A stretch of 64,000 nucleotides of DNA from Halobium salinum (GTDB lineage: Archaea > Halobacteriota > Halobacteria > Halobacteriales > Haloferacaceae): contig NZ_JAODIW010000007.1 of the NCBI RefSeq assembly GCF_026586625.1, positions 40,221 to 104,220 of the forward strand. Direction: 5' to 3'. Numbering within the stretch: the stretch's first letter is position 1; the number at the start of each line of letters is the position of its first letter. The notes below the pieces were generated by a model. The model had not been told where the DNA came from and ran no database searches. It saw only the letters and a program-made list of their open reading frames with translations. A program made the position numbers and the translations under genes. Positions 34,696-43,916 of this stretch are shown piece by piece.

Positions 34696-35265
34696 TTAGC
34701 GCACAGCGCGGTTAGCCACGTCAATCATCTGTTCGCGAGCGGCTTCGACATCCGAGTAGAGTGCTAGTGCGTGCTTGATGAGGTGGCGATCTTCCAAGTT
34801 CGGTTCCCAGCGCGTAATCACGTCGCGGCGTTCGCTAAGCTCGCCACTCGAGAGATCCCCATCAGCAAGCGACTGTTCGAGCTCCTCCCACGTCTCGACG
34901 TCGTAGGTCGCCTGCCACTCCTCGATCTCCTCGGTGATCGCGGCCAATTCGTTCCGCAACTCCTCGCGCGTATTCTCCTCGATGAGCGTGCGGATCTCCT
35001 CGAACAGCAGTCGCGTGTAGTCCGGCTGGTAGCGCGTCGTCTCGCCGGCCTCGACGCGGCGCAGCTGCCCCTGCTCGACGAGCGCCTGGAGTTCCTCGTT
35101 GGTCGTGCTCCAGGCGGCGTCGGCCTGGTCGCTGATCCAGTTGACTGATCGGGGTTCGCGAAGTGTCTCGGCGACCGCCCGAATGCGTTCGCGGGCGCTC
35201 ATCGACTCGGTCCACGACTGGACCCCATCTCGCGGAGACTCGGACACACTGGGCACCTCTTGCAA
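34696..35265 (-). CDS. Second DUF7342-like HTH protein, without partner
   Basis: 189 residues from TTG 35265 (GTG 35253 or ATG 35202 possible). The layout matches the 33727 protein: N-terminal SWTESMSARERIRAVAETL, winged helix (NWISDQADAAWSTTNEELQALVEQG), then a coiled acidic region and a YSDVEAAREQM end. It is convergent with the toxin gene, eight bases apart, and has no toxin of its own. It may be an orphan antitoxin-like regulator. Confidence 0.7.
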   Translation of the reverse strand: MQEVPSVSESPRDGVQSWTESMSARERIRAVAETLREPRSVNWISDQADAAWSTTNEELQALVEQGQLRRVEAGETTRYQPDYTRLLFEEIRTLIEENTREELRNELAAITEEIEEWQATYDVETWEELEQSLADGDLSSGELSERRDVITRWEPNLEDRHLIKHALALYSDVEAAREQMIDVANRAVR

Positions 35266-35383
35266 CAGTGTTCGTGCCTAGCTCCCATATATGTTTGTAT
35301 CTTCGCGGATAATCAAGAAGTAGTCGCGAGCACGGTCACCCTGACGTTGAAATACCATCCCGGCAGAACCTACGGGCCAATCG

Positions 35384-36268
35384 ATGTACAACCGATATTC
35401 TGACTTCGAGGAACTGCGGCCGACCGGCGAGGCGTCCCACATTCCAGACGAGATGCTCAACGAGGGGTTAGACGGGGACCCCCGGCGGCAACGCGTCGCG
35501 ACGAGCACGGGAGGCTATCCCGACGAACCGCCGGACATCGGCGCGGAGTGCCAGTCCTGTGGTGCATCGATTCGAGCCAGCCAGACCAAGTGCCGGTTCT
35601 GCCTTACGAACCACCTCGGAGCGTCCACCGACAACCAAGAGCCCGCTGACACCGAGTGGACACTGCTTCACGTCGTCCAGCTGCTCGTCGAGGCATCGAC
35701 CGCCTATCACGCCCTCGCGAAGGGCGCTGCGGCAGCGACCCTCCTCGCGAAGCCCGACAGGGATCCAGCCGTCGACAACTGCCAGCTACTCTACGATTTC
35801 GACGATGCGCCTGCCTCGCAACTGACCGACGAGTGGCCCTCCCTTCCTGACGCCGTACGGGCGACTTCTGAGCGTGGTGACCGGCTCCTTGCGGTGGCTC
35901 GTGAGCGGACTCCCTGGACTGAGCCGACCGAGGCGCCACGTGGAGAAGCGCACACGACGTTCCTCTACGACGAGGAGGGTCACAGCATTCGCGACGGAGA
36001 TCGGCTTACAGGTCTCCTTGAGAGCGCCGAGAACGACGTCTGGTTGGTACCTGCAATTGCACTCCAGCGTTCCGTCGACGACGTGCAGTCCGAGAATCGT
36101 CACCCCAGCGTTCCCTCGAAAACGCGGCTTGACTGTCGCAGCTGTGACCGAACGACTGTGCATCAGTTCCAGGAGTTCGAGTCTGTCCCAGCTGAGAACT
36201 GGACTGGGCAGCCGATGTGGGAGTGTCAGGTGTGTCAGTCTCCTCGTCACGGGCCAGCCCCTGAATAG
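35384..36268 (+). CDS. Zinc-binding conserved haloarchaeal protein
   Basis: 294 residues. An N-terminal motif (NRYSDFEELRPTGEASHIPD) and two Cys knuckle sets, CQSCGASI with CRFC (about 55-73) and CRSCDRTT with CQVC (about 252-285), suggest two zinc ribbons around a helical core. From memory, such proteins are sometimes labelled biosurfactant protein 1 in haloarchaeal genomes; nothing here supports a surfactant role. Function unknown. Confidence 0.6.
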   Translation: MYNRYSDFEELRPTGEASHIPDEMLNEGLDGDPRRQRVATSTGGYPDEPPDIGAECQSCGASIRASQTKCRFCLTNHLGASTDNQEPADTEWTLLHVVQLLVEASTAYHALAKGAAAATLLAKPDRDPAVDNCQLLYDFDDAPASQLTDEWPSLPDAVRATSERGDRLLAVARERTPWTEPTEAPRGEAHTTFLYDEEGHSIRDGDRLTGLLESAENDVWLVPAIALQRSVDDVQSENRHPSVPSKTRLDCRSCDRTTVHQFQEFESVPAENWTGQPMWECQVCQSPRHGPAPE

Positions 36269-36289
36269 GAGAATCGGTTGAATAGGGTC

Positions 36290-36329
36290 TTAACCAACAA
36301 AGGATGCCCATACGAAAGGCGTTGGTTAA
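36290..36329. promoter_or_regulatory. Long inverted repeat TTAACCAAC-N22-GTTGGTTAA, site 1
   Basis: Exact 9-bp arms at 36290-36298 and 36321-36329. The same arms recur at 55885-55925 with a 23-base spacer. Both sites lie just after a stop codon and upstream of a hairpin leader and a plasmid gene. It looks like a shared operator. Confidence 0.65.
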
Positions 36330-36373
36330 AGCTGATGCTGGCTTCGGCGGGAGACATCGGCGTACCTGCATTG

Positions 36374-36402
36374 TTTTTCTGCGCCGGGAGTCGGCGAGGC
36401 GC
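36374..36402 (+). promoter_or_regulatory. T-tract plus hairpin leader element
   Basis: TTTTT (36374-36378) then GCGCC (36381-36385) pairing with GGCGC (36398-36402). It ends six bases before ATG 36408. Member of a recurrent family in this window. Confidence 0.55.
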
Positions 36403-36407
36403 GCATT

Positions 36408-36596
36408 ATGGACCCACGGGACACGCCTGGATATCGACTGCATCGCGCTATGAGTAACCTCAACAGCATCGATATCGACCAACTGGATGACCCCAACCGG
36501 AAACGACTCGCTGAAGCAACGGCGCTTCTGGAACAGGTGGGACTGCTCACCCGACCCGGTGCTTCGGAAGAAACTGACGCCACCGTCGACTCCTAA
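36408..36596 (+). CDS. Small hypothetical protein
   Basis: 62 residues from ATG 36408, or 48 from ATG 36450 (SNLNSIDIDQLDDPNRKR). Acidic and helical, with haloarchaeal composition; it sits right after a leader hairpin. No family recognised. Confidence 0.5.
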   Translation: MDPRDTPGYRLHRAMSNLNSIDIDQLDDPNRKRLAEATALLEQVGLLTRPGASEETDATVDS

Positions 36597-36649
36597 GGAT
36601 ATCCACAGCCGCGAAACAGCGATCCCACGTCTCTCCACGCCGGGTTTGT

Positions 36650-36666
36650 CACCCCCCGAAGGGGTG
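36650..36666 (+). promoter_or_regulatory. Short hairpin leader
   Basis: CACCCC (36650-36655) pairs with GGGGTG (36661-36666), after GGGTTTG. It lies 33 bases before the 36699 start. A weaker relative of the T-tract/hairpin elements. Confidence 0.4.
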
Positions 36667-36698
36667 TGAGGGCAGGAAAGCGCCCTTGAGTACAACCA

Positions 36699-37079
36699 AT
36701 GGCAACACTCCAAGCTGCGACGACGTCGACCGGCGCAATCGTATCGAATCCACAGACAGTCCGCGAGCTCTGCGAGAGCCACTGCTTCGGGACGCTCAAC
36801 TGGGAGGTCACTGAAGACGGCGAGCTCACCATCTGGGGCTACGATGATTTCGAGGTCTACGAAACCTTAGAGAACGGGCTGCCGGACTACGACGGCGGCA
36901 TCGTGACCCACGAGTTCCTCCGGATGCTTGCCGACTATCTCGAGCCAGACGAGGAACTCGACATCCAGACAGCTGGGTTCACGAAATGTCGCTTCCCGGT
37001 CCTGGCGAAGCGGTACGTCGTTCGCGACGGCGGGGTCTTCCACGCCGACCTCGGGTCCCTCGAGGCGATTGACCGGTAG
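36699..37079 (+). CDS. Conserved haloarchaeal plasmid protein
   Basis: 126 residues, soluble, with NPQTVRELCESHCFGTLNW and GGIVTHEFLRMLADYLEPD. Family not recognised. It has a hairpin leader upstream, and the T-tract element of the next gene begins four bases after its stop. Confidence 0.6.
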   Translation: MATLQAATTSTGAIVSNPQTVRELCESHCFGTLNWEVTEDGELTIWGYDDFEVYETLENGLPDYDGGIVTHEFLRMLADYLEPDEELDIQTAGFTKCRFPVLAKRYVVRDGGVFHADLGSLEAIDR

Positions 37080-37082
37080 CTG

Positions 37083-37113
37083 TTTTTCGAGGGCTGGAAG
37101 GACTGAGCCCTCG
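37083..37113 (+). promoter_or_regulatory. T-tract plus hairpin leader element
   Basis: TTTTT (37083-37087), then CGAGGGCT (37088-37095) pairing exactly with AGCCCTCG (37106-37113), loop 10 bases. It starts four bases after the upstream stop and ends 15 bases before ATG 37129. Best example of the family. Confidence 0.65.
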
Positions 37114-37128
37114 TAGGCTCATGATTCC

Positions 37129-37557
37129 ATGACTGAGGAACTAGCCGACGATCCGTTCCACGACTGCGAGTTGGACCCCGACGCGGTTCTCGGGACACAG
37201 ACCTTCGAAGACGTCCTGTTCACCGACGACACAGAGACGCCGGTGAACGTGCTGACTGGCGAGACACCAGCGCATTCGCAAGCGACCGTTGAGGAGGCGA
37301 AGGCGTTCGCAGCGAGTATCGACACCGACACGCCACAGATCGCGCTCCCTGCGTCGGTCGAGGCGCAGGTTGAGACCGCGAGCAAGCCCTATACGTCGGC
37401 TGCGTTCTTCCACTTCAAGGCGACCGGATCGCTCAAGCTCCATCGAGCCTATCACGCCGCCTACGAATCGGATGCATTCATAGTTGCGTTTGAGGCGGAC
37501 TACGAAACGGGGAATCTGACGATCATCGTCGAGAGAGAAACCAAACAAACCAAGTGA
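37129..37557 (+). CDS. Hypothetical protein
   Basis: 142 residues, acidic, with a helical middle (SQATVEEAKAFAASI) and a beta-rich end (FIVAFEADYETGNLTIIVE). Not recognised. Preceded by a T-tract/hairpin leader. Confidence 0.55.
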   Translation: MTEELADDPFHDCELDPDAVLGTQTFEDVLFTDDTETPVNVLTGETPAHSQATVEEAKAFAASIDTDTPQIALPASVEAQVETASKPYTSAAFFHFKATGSLKLHRAYHAAYESDAFIVAFEADYETGNLTIIVERETKQTK

Positions 37558-37754
37558 ACCTCCCCCGGGGGGGTCAAGCCTCGGGACTTCCTGCTTCAAC
37601 GACGGACATTACATTTCCGAACTCGTCTACGGATATCCTTGCGATGCTGGTAGCGCTGCTGTTTGGCATGTTCGCTCTCGTATTCCTTGATGCAATTTTG
37701 AGAGAGTCGTTCCTGGACAGCACGTTCTTACGAGCATGCAGCATACGGTTCGTC

Positions 37755-38507
37755 ATGCGTGAGTTCGTTTTCACACTTGCCTACGATCCCGGGACGAACG
37801 CCGTCGCGGACGTCCTCTCCGCTGCACCCGATACTCGTATCCAGTCACTGTCCTGCCACGTCTCCGCGGAGCATCTCTGGCGCGTCGACCACATTACAGG
37901 CTCCGAAACAGTCCGCGACGACATCGTCACTGCAGTCACAGACGGAGATTACTACCCGGATTGCCTCGCACGACGGGACTGCGATGCGGACTGGCAGACC
38001 CAAGTCCTCGACGAATCCGGAGATACGCTCGTCATCTACTCCTACTGGACGCGGACGCCCTCCTGCATGTCCATCCCCCACCTCGCGCTCGAGCATTTCG
38101 GTGACGGGCTGATCTTCGAGACGACGTGGACAGAGCGACGATACGAGTGGCGCGTGATCGTCCCAGGCAATCCCGAGTTTAGCGCCTTCCACGACGACCT
38201 CACGGCCGAAATCGCCGAGACGACGGGTGTCGAAATTCGTCGCATCACGAATGCACCTGCCTTGCCGGAGCGAGATATCGACGACCAGGAGCCAGCGTTG
38301 TCCCCTGAGCAGGACGCCGCGCTTTGCGCTGCCGTCGACGCCGGGTACTACTAAACGCCACGAGAGATCGAAGCCTACGAGTTCGCGGACCGGCTCGGCA
38401 TCCCAAGTTCAACATTCGCCTATCGACTTCGTCGCGCAGAGTCACAGCTTGCGCTGGCCTATGCCGACGCAGGCCGTTCCGACACTGCGACTGACGAGGA
38501 CGGCTGA
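37755..38507 (+). pseudogene. HTH_10 (Bat-like) regulator with an in-frame stop
   Basis: ATG 37755 begins REFVFTLAYDPGTNAVADVL and LWRVDHITG, the N-terminal domain of haloarchaeal bacterio-opsin-activator-like regulators. At GYY, TAA (38352-38354) interrupts the protein, and the same frame then continues with TPREIEAYEFADRLGIPSST and FAYRLRRAE, the HTH_10 DNA-binding domain, to TGA 38507. The usual residue is Glu; GAA to TAA is one change. The product of about 199 residues would lack its DNA-binding helix-turn-helix. Confidence 0.8.
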
Positions 38508-38569
38508 CACCGAGGAAGTTGCTGCACAGCAACCGTACCGCTTTGCCCGCAGCATGACTACTAGAGGTA

Positions 38570-38830
38570 ATGACTCAGGATTCGGGTGGCCCAACGGATC
38601 CACCAGAGGACCCCCCAGCAAATCTCGCTATCAGTACCGGACATGGATTGTCCGTCGTGTCCGGAGAAAATCGCCAACAGCGTTTCGACGCTCGACGGTA
38701 TCCACGAGGTCGATCCATAGGTGATGAACGGAACTGTCACTGTCACCTACGACCCAGACGACACCGACGTCGACGCCATTGAGAAGCGAATTACCGCTGC
38801 AGGGTATCGGATTGAATCACCAACTGAGAC
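38570..38830 (+). pseudogene. Remnant of a heavy-metal P-type ATPase N-terminus (HMA domain)
   Basis: The fragment reads VPDMDCPSCPEKIANSV, an HMA metal-binding loop with CxxC, then STLDGIHEVDP, a TAG stop (38718-38720), and VMNGTVTVTYDPDDTDVDAI with EKRITAAGYRIES. The 38570 ATG starts in another frame (LAIS just before), so there is also an indel near 38625. Nothing of the transmembrane or phosphorylation domains follows. A dead copper/zinc/cadmium exporter or metallochaperone gene. Confidence 0.7.
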
Positions 38831-39055
38831 GCAGTGCCGTCGTGGCCGGCCAGGTTCTCACGCAGCCCCAGATTGGTCTGTAAGCCCCAGTAGGCGTTCT
38901 CGTGTATCTCACAGCCCTCACCCCGAGCGAGCGAGGAGGGAGGGATAGTACAGACGCTAATGACATCGTGATCCCCCGCGATTCGTGGAAACGCTGACCG
39001 CAGAAGACTAGTGCAGTATCCATCCCTACAAGTGCCCTCGCGTCCGTAATTGACT
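38831..39055. other. Spacer before the CNNM gene
   Basis: About 225 bases joining the HMA remnant to the CNNM gene. No gene, repeat or clear promoter seen. Confidence 0.3.
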
Positions 39056-40396
39056 ATGGTAGATCTGATTTCTCTCGGCGGACTGCTCCTCGCCTTCATT
39101 CTCGTCATCATGAACGGGGTCTTCGTCGCTGCGGAGTTCGCGTTCGTCAAAGTCCGTCCTACGCAGGTTAACGCACTCGTCGAACGCGGCAAACCGGGGG
39201 CAACACTCGTCCAGGAGGTCATCCAGAATCTGGATGACTATCTGGCTGTCAGTCAACTCGGTATCACGCTCTCCTCGCTTGGTCTCGGTTGGATCGGTGA
39301 ACCGGCCGTGGCAGCGCTCATCGACCCCGTTCTCGGTCAGTTTCTTCCTGCGGGAGCGGTCCACCTCGTCGCGTTCGTCCTGGGATTCGGCTTCATCACG
39401 TTCCTCCACGTGGTGTTCGGCGAACTCGCGCCGAAGACGTTCGCCATCCAGGAGGCCACGCGTGTCGCGCTCCTCGTCGCCCCACTCATGAAGTTCTTCT
39501 ACTACGTGTTCGTGCCCGGTATCATCGTCTTCAACGGCACGGCCAACTATTTCACCCGCCTCGCTGGTGTCTCCCCGGCCTCCGAGAGCGAGGAAACCCA
39601 CACCGAATCTGAGATTCGGATGATCCTCACTCGCTCGGAGGAGACGGGACATATCGACCTCGACGAGGTTGAGATGATCGAGAGCGTCTTCGAACTCGGC
39701 GACACGATCGCCCGTGAGGTCATGGTTCCGCGTCCGGACGTCGAGACCGTAACTGCCTCAATGCCGCTCTCGGAACTCCGGTCGGTTGCCGCTACCGGGA
39801 CGTACACGCGCTATCTCGTGCTCGACGAGGACGGGAATCAACCGCTTGGATTCGTCCACGCCAAAGACATCCTGCGAGCGAGCGAAGCCGGAACGGACCC
39901 GGACAGCACGGTCACGGCGCGTGAGCTCGCACGAGCGGTCCTCACGGTCCCGGAAACGCGTCGGATCGACGCGATACTCGCCGACTTTCAGACGCGTGGG
40001 GAAGGCCAGATGGCCGTCGTCGTCGACGAGTGGGGTGTCTTCGAGGGCATCGTGACCATCGAGGATATCCTCGAGGAGATCGTGGGCGACATCCAGGACG
40101 AGTTCGATACAGGAGCCCAGGAGCCTTCGATCGAGAAGAGAAACGACGGAGCGTACGTCGTCGACGGAGGGGTACCCGTTCAGGAAGTGAACGACCGCCT
40201 CGACACGCGATTGGAGAGCGACGATGTCGAAACGATCGGTGGGCTGGTCTTCAGCCGTCTCGGCAGAGTTCCCGAAGTAGGCGATCAGATCCAACAGAAC
40301 GGATACGTCCTTCGGGTCGAGGCCGTCGATGACGCTCGAATCGAACGGCTCGTGATTCACGAAGCTGAGACAGGTGAAGAGACGGACAATGAGTAG
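39056..40396 (+). CDS. CNNM/CorC-type divalent cation transporter (DUF21-CBS-CorC)
   Basis: 446 residues from ATG 39056. A DUF21 domain with four membrane helices (LLLAFILVIMNGVFVAAEFAFV at the start, IGEPAVAALIDP, GELAPKTFAIQ), then a CBS pair (ESEIRMILTRSEE leader, MVPRPDVETV, VVVDEWGVFEGIVTIEDILEEIVGDIQDE) and a C-terminal CorC_HlyC domain (VVDGGVPVQEVNDRL). Family members move or regulate Mg or Co. It probably exports or balances divalent cations in a salt-loving cell. Confidence 0.9.
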   Translation: MVDLISLGGLLLAFILVIMNGVFVAAEFAFVKVRPTQVNALVERGKPGATLVQEVIQNLDDYLAVSQLGITLSSLGLGWIGEPAVAALIDPVLGQFLPAGAVHLVAFVLGFGFITFLHVVFGELAPKTFAIQEATRVALLVAPLMKFFYYVFVPGIIVFNGTANYFTRLAGVSPASESEETHTESEIRMILTRSEETGHIDLDEVEMIESVFELGDTIAREVMVPRPDVETVTASMPLSELRSVAATGTYTRYLVLDEDGNQPLGFVHAKDILRASEAGTDPDSTVTARELARAVLTVPETRRIDAILADFQTRGEGQMAVVVDEWGVFEGIVTIEDILEEIVGDIQDEFDTGAQEPSIEKRNDGAYVVDGGVPVQEVNDRLDTRLESDDVETIGGLVFSRLGRVPEVGDQIQQNGYVLRVEAVDDARIERLVIHEAETGEETDNE

Positions 40397-40752
40397 TCAA
40401 TTCGAAACGGAAATGAAAACGAGCCCAGCGCGGTCCAAGAGCCGCGATTCGGATTGTCAGATTAATTACTGCAGGCCGGATTATCGCCGTTCGATCCCTA
40501 CTATATTAACCCACTATGCCCGCTCAACAGCTTTCCACGTCCCGAAGCCGGCTCGCGCCAGAAGACGATTCTATCGGAACTCGAAATCTGAAGTCTCTGT
40601 CTTCGTGTTTCGGGAACTGGGCGTACTGCCTCAAACCAAGTAGGGTTCTCTCAGCAGTCTCGTAGTCTGTTTGCTAGTACTCCGGATGGAACTGGCTCAG
40701 AAATGGAACAAAGTTACAGTGTCGCCCGTTTGGCGACGACGTGAACCTTGAA
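40397..40752. other. Intergenic stretch between CNNM and cspA
   Basis: 356 bases. TATATTAA (40502-40509) could be a TATA box, but no gene follows it on the plus strand. No repeat seen. Confidence 0.3.
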
Positions 40753-40947
40753 TTAGGCGCGAACGACGTTCGTCGCGCGGGGGCCCTTGGGGGCCTGTTC
40801 GATATCGAAGTCGATCTCGGTTCCTTCCGTCAGATCTTCACCGCCAACGTCCTCCATGTGGAAGAATACGTCGTCGTCAGAGTCGTCAGTCGTGATGAAA
40901 CCGTAGCCGCCAGTGTCGTTGAAGAAATCAACCTTACCGTTTGCCAT
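40753..40947 (-). CDS. cspA: Cold-shock domain protein
   Basis: 64 residues, ATG 40947. The CSD fold is complete: GKVDFFNDTGGYGFITTDD (RNP1), DVFFHMEDV (RNP2) and GTEIDFDIEQAPKGPRATNV. It binds single-stranded RNA/DNA as a chaperone. The two RNP motifs retain their aromatic residues. Confidence 0.95.
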   Translation of the reverse strand: MANGKVDFFNDTGGYGFITTDDSDDDVFFHMEDVGGEDLTEGTEIDFDIEQAPKGPRATNVVRA

Positions 40948-41390
40948 TGCAACTAAAACCAGACCGCACCCACGGTTAAGACTTCCGTACTCGTCTTACT
41001 ATCCGAAATATTTTTGGACAAATATCCACAAAATGAACAATTGGGGGCATGGATGGCCACATGGGTGGTTCGCAGGAGAAAAATCGCCTTGTTCGACAGA
41101 ACGCTCCGGGGCTTCTGAATAAGTCATACTTTCTCTTTTGTGCTGTTCAGGTGCTTGCTCACTCTCTGGGTATCGACTGCCGTTCGATCAGAGTGTTCGT
41201 CGGAACTGTCTTCTGCGAACTGTCTTGGGAGCTACTGGTTCGAGATGGCTCCGCAGTCTCCTCATCATGAGCGAGCGTTGCGCTCTCGAACGACTCCGAG
41301 GCAATCGCCTTGAAGCTCTATAGAGCGTTCAGCCACCTGATCCGTACTGCGGTGCGAACTCTTATCCCCAGACATCCGCTCTGTTCCTAG
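40948..41390. other. Intergenic region between cspA and the CBS gene
   Basis: 443 bases without a credible gene. AAATATTT (41006-41013) is a candidate TATA element for the minus-strand cspA. The remainder shows nothing I can name. Confidence 0.35.
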
Positions 41391-41807
41391 ATGGACGATG
41401 TTTTCGTCGGGAGCCTCATGTCTTCGCCAGTCCACACCGTAGGTACCGACACGTCACTTCGGAATGCTGGAAGACTGATGCTCGAACACGGTATTGGCTC
41501 GGTCATCATCGTTGACGACGACGGTCAACTCGAAGGCATTCTCACAGCAACTGATTTCATTAGAGTCATCGCGGACGGAGACCCCGACCCGGACGCGACT
41601 GTCGGAGCATCGATGAGTACAGACGTTACCACAACTACCGCGAACGAATCCATTCGTAGTGTCGCGGATTTGATGCTCGAATATGGCTTCCATCACGTCC
41701 CGGTTCTCGATAACGGGGATGTCATCGGTGTTATCACAACAACAGACTTGGCGGCGTACATTTCTCGCGGAGAGGAACCGGGTCCGAACGATGCGACCAA
41801 CGAGTAA
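41391..41807 (+). CDS. CBS-pair protein
   Basis: 138 residues, almost only two CBS domains (VGSLMSSPVHTVGTDTSL with GSVIIVDDDGQLEGILTATD, and MSTDVTTTTANESIRS with HHVPVLDNGDVIGVITTTD). Stand-alone CBS pairs bind adenine nucleotides and signal energy state. It lies between ion-transport genes, but has no obvious partner. Confidence 0.9.
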   Translation: MDDVFVGSLMSSPVHTVGTDTSLRNAGRLMLEHGIGSVIIVDDDGQLEGILTATDFIRVIADGDPDPDATVGASMSTDVTTTTANESIRSVADLMLEYGFHHVPVLDNGDVIGVITTTDLAAYISRGEEPGPNDATNE

Positions 41808-41940
41808 CTATCTTCGGAGCGCACAACGCATCTGTTGGAATTCTCGAACTGGCAGTCACCCCGTCTCGACGGCTTGTCACGCTCAATAACCAGCTGGTGT
41901 ACATACCAGTCCTTTTCCCGCGTCAGCGTCTCTATTTGGT

Positions 41941-43812
41941 GTGCCCTTCTCTATCGTTTCGTTGGCAGTCCTGGCCCTCGGCCTCCCGTCCGTAACGGCC
42001 GAGATGCTCGTCGTTTTTGCAGTTATCCTTCTCGCACTCGTGTTGTTCGCCACTGAGTGGTTCCCCATCGACGTCACCGCGATTCTGGTGATGGTGCTGT
42101 TGATCATATTCGAGCCCTGGACACAAATCTCCCCGCGTGAGGGAATCTCTGGCTTCGCCAATCCAGCCACAATCACCGTCCTGGCGATGCTCATCCTGAG
42201 TACCGGAATCAACCGAACCGGCATCGTCCAGCTGCTCGGTCGGAAGATGGCCGCGTTCGCGGGAGCCAACCGACGCAAGCAACTCGCGGCGACGATCGGC
42301 ATCACCGGCCCCACCTCGGGACTCATCAACAACACGCCGGTCGTCGCAATCTTGGTCCCGGTGATCAACGATCTCGCACACAACGGGAAGACCTCACCGT
42401 CGAAATTGCTGATGCCGTTGTCGTTCGCCTCGATGCTCGGCGGCACGTTGACACTCATCGGGACGTCGACGAACATCCTCGCGAGCGATATCGCAGCCCA
42501 ACTCGGGGCGGAGTCTCCCGAGCTGGGTCTACACGCATTCGGGATGTTCGAGTTCACCAAACTCGGTCTCGTCGTGTTCGCGGTCGGCTCTCTCTATCTG
42601 ATGACGGTCGGCGTTCGATTGCTCCCCGAACGGATTCCCGCTGACGAGGACCTCGTCGAGGAGTACGCCCTCCAAGAATACCTCGCAGACGTCGCTGTTC
42701 CAGCGAACTCGTCCTTGGTCGGGCAGACGGTCGAGGAGGCACTGGGGGACGACGAACTCGATATCGACGTGTTACAGCTGATCCGATACGGTGAGCGCTT
42801 TTCGGAACCGCTCGCTCGCAAGGAGATCCGCGAGAACGACACGCTTCGGCTCAGGACGAATCGGGAGACGCTCGAACACATCATGGACGCAGAAGGCCTC
42901 ACCTTGACGGGTGGCCCCCGAACTGAAGACGATCTGCATCCTGAGGACGAAGAACCCGTGCTCGTCGAAGTCGTCGTCCCGTCGGGGTCGTTCCTCGTCG
43001 GTGAGACGCTTTCAAGTTCGTCGTTCCGACAGCGCTACGACGCGAACGTCCTCGCCTTCAGAACCCGGGGTGACGTCGTCCGGGACCGGTTCGAGGACAT
43101 CCGTATCCGGGTCGGTGACACGCTCCTGATGCAGGCACCGCCCGACAGTCTCACTCGCCTCGTCGAGAACCAGGACTTCATCGTCGCCCACGAGTTCGAC
43201 GAGGTGACCTATCGGAGCGACAAGATTCCGTTTGCGGTCGGAATCATCGCCGGCGTCGTCGCGCTCCCGGCACTGAACATCCTGCCGATCGTCGTCTCTG
43301 CGTTAGCAGGGGTCGTGGCGATGGTCTTCACCGGGGTTCTGAAACCGACCGAACTCTACTCGTCCGTCGAGTGGAACGTGATCTTCCTGCTCGCCGGCGT
43401 CATCCCCCTCGGGATTGCGCTCCAGCAGACGGGGGCCGCTGCCCTTCTGGGAGACGCTGTCGCCTCGACGGCGACATTCTTGCCGGCGATCGGTGTTCTG
43501 TGGGTGTTCTATCTCGCGACCGGGCTGTTGACGAGCGTCATCAGTAACAACGCAAGCGTCGTGTTGATGATTCCCGTCGCGGCCAGCGCGGCCCAGTCGA
43601 TCGGTGCGAACGCGTTCGCGTTCGTCCTCGCCGTGACATTCGCCGCCTCGACGGCGTTCATGACGCCGGTCGGCTACCAGACGAACCTCTTCGTCTACGG
43701 GCCCGGTGGCTACACGTTCTCAGACTTCATCCGCGTTGGTGCGCCGTTACAGTTGCTCCTGTCGGTCGTAACAACCCTCGGAATTGCGTTCTTCTGGGGT
43801 GTCCGTGTCTGA
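41941..43812 (+). CDS. SLC13/DASS-type permease with two RCK_C domains
   Basis: 623 residues from GTG 41941. An N-terminal membrane half holds GLINNTPVVAILVPVINDL, two TrkA-C/RCK_C domains (VAVPANSSLVGQTVEEAL about 235-310; VVVPSGSFLVGETLSSSS about 340-410) sit in the middle, and the C-terminal half holds TSVISNNASVVLMIPVA. Proteins of this SLC13/SAC1-type layout move sulfate or dicarboxylates with Na or H. Substrate unknown. Confidence 0.85.
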   Translation: MPFSIVSLAVLALGLPSVTAEMLVVFAVILLALVLFATEWFPIDVTAILVMVLLIIFEPWTQISPREGISGFANPATITVLAMLILSTGINRTGIVQLLGRKMAAFAGANRRKQLAATIGITGPTSGLINNTPVVAILVPVINDLAHNGKTSPSKLLMPLSFASMLGGTLTLIGTSTNILASDIAAQLGAESPELGLHAFGMFEFTKLGLVVFAVGSLYLMTVGVRLLPERIPADEDLVEEYALQEYLADVAVPANSSLVGQTVEEALGDDELDIDVLQLIRYGERFSEPLARKEIRENDTLRLRTNRETLEHIMDAEGLTLTGGPRTEDDLHPEDEEPVLVEVVVPSGSFLVGETLSSSSFRQRYDANVLAFRTRGDVVRDRFEDIRIRVGDTLLMQAPPDSLTRLVENQDFIVAHEFDEVTYRSDKIPFAVGIIAGVVALPALNILPIVVSALAGVVAMVFTGVLKPTELYSSVEWNVIFLLAGVIPLGIALQQTGAAALLGDAVASTATFLPAIGVLWVFYLATGLLTSVISNNASVVLMIPVAASAAQSIGANAFAFVLAVTFAASTAFMTPVGYQTNLFVYGPGGYTFSDFIRVGAPLQLLLSVVTTLGIAFFWGVRV

Positions 43813-43916
43813 TCTCTGTGTTATATCTCTCCCCTGAACGACGACGCAGGAATACTGAGATTCCTTGTGTTGCACGATGTGGGTGCAGAGAACATGCCAT
43901 GGCCGAGTGAATCGCC

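Noticed and set aside
37554..37754. Hydrophobic N-terminal extension of the HTH_10 pseudogene
   Set aside because: The open frame upstream of ATG 37755 gives a chance membrane-like stretch, but the homologous family begins at MREFVFTL.
41883..42560. Minus-strand 225-codon frame opposite the SLC13-type permease
   Set aside because: Shadow of the permease gene; composition is unlike haloarchaeal proteins (few acidic residues) and it has no motif.
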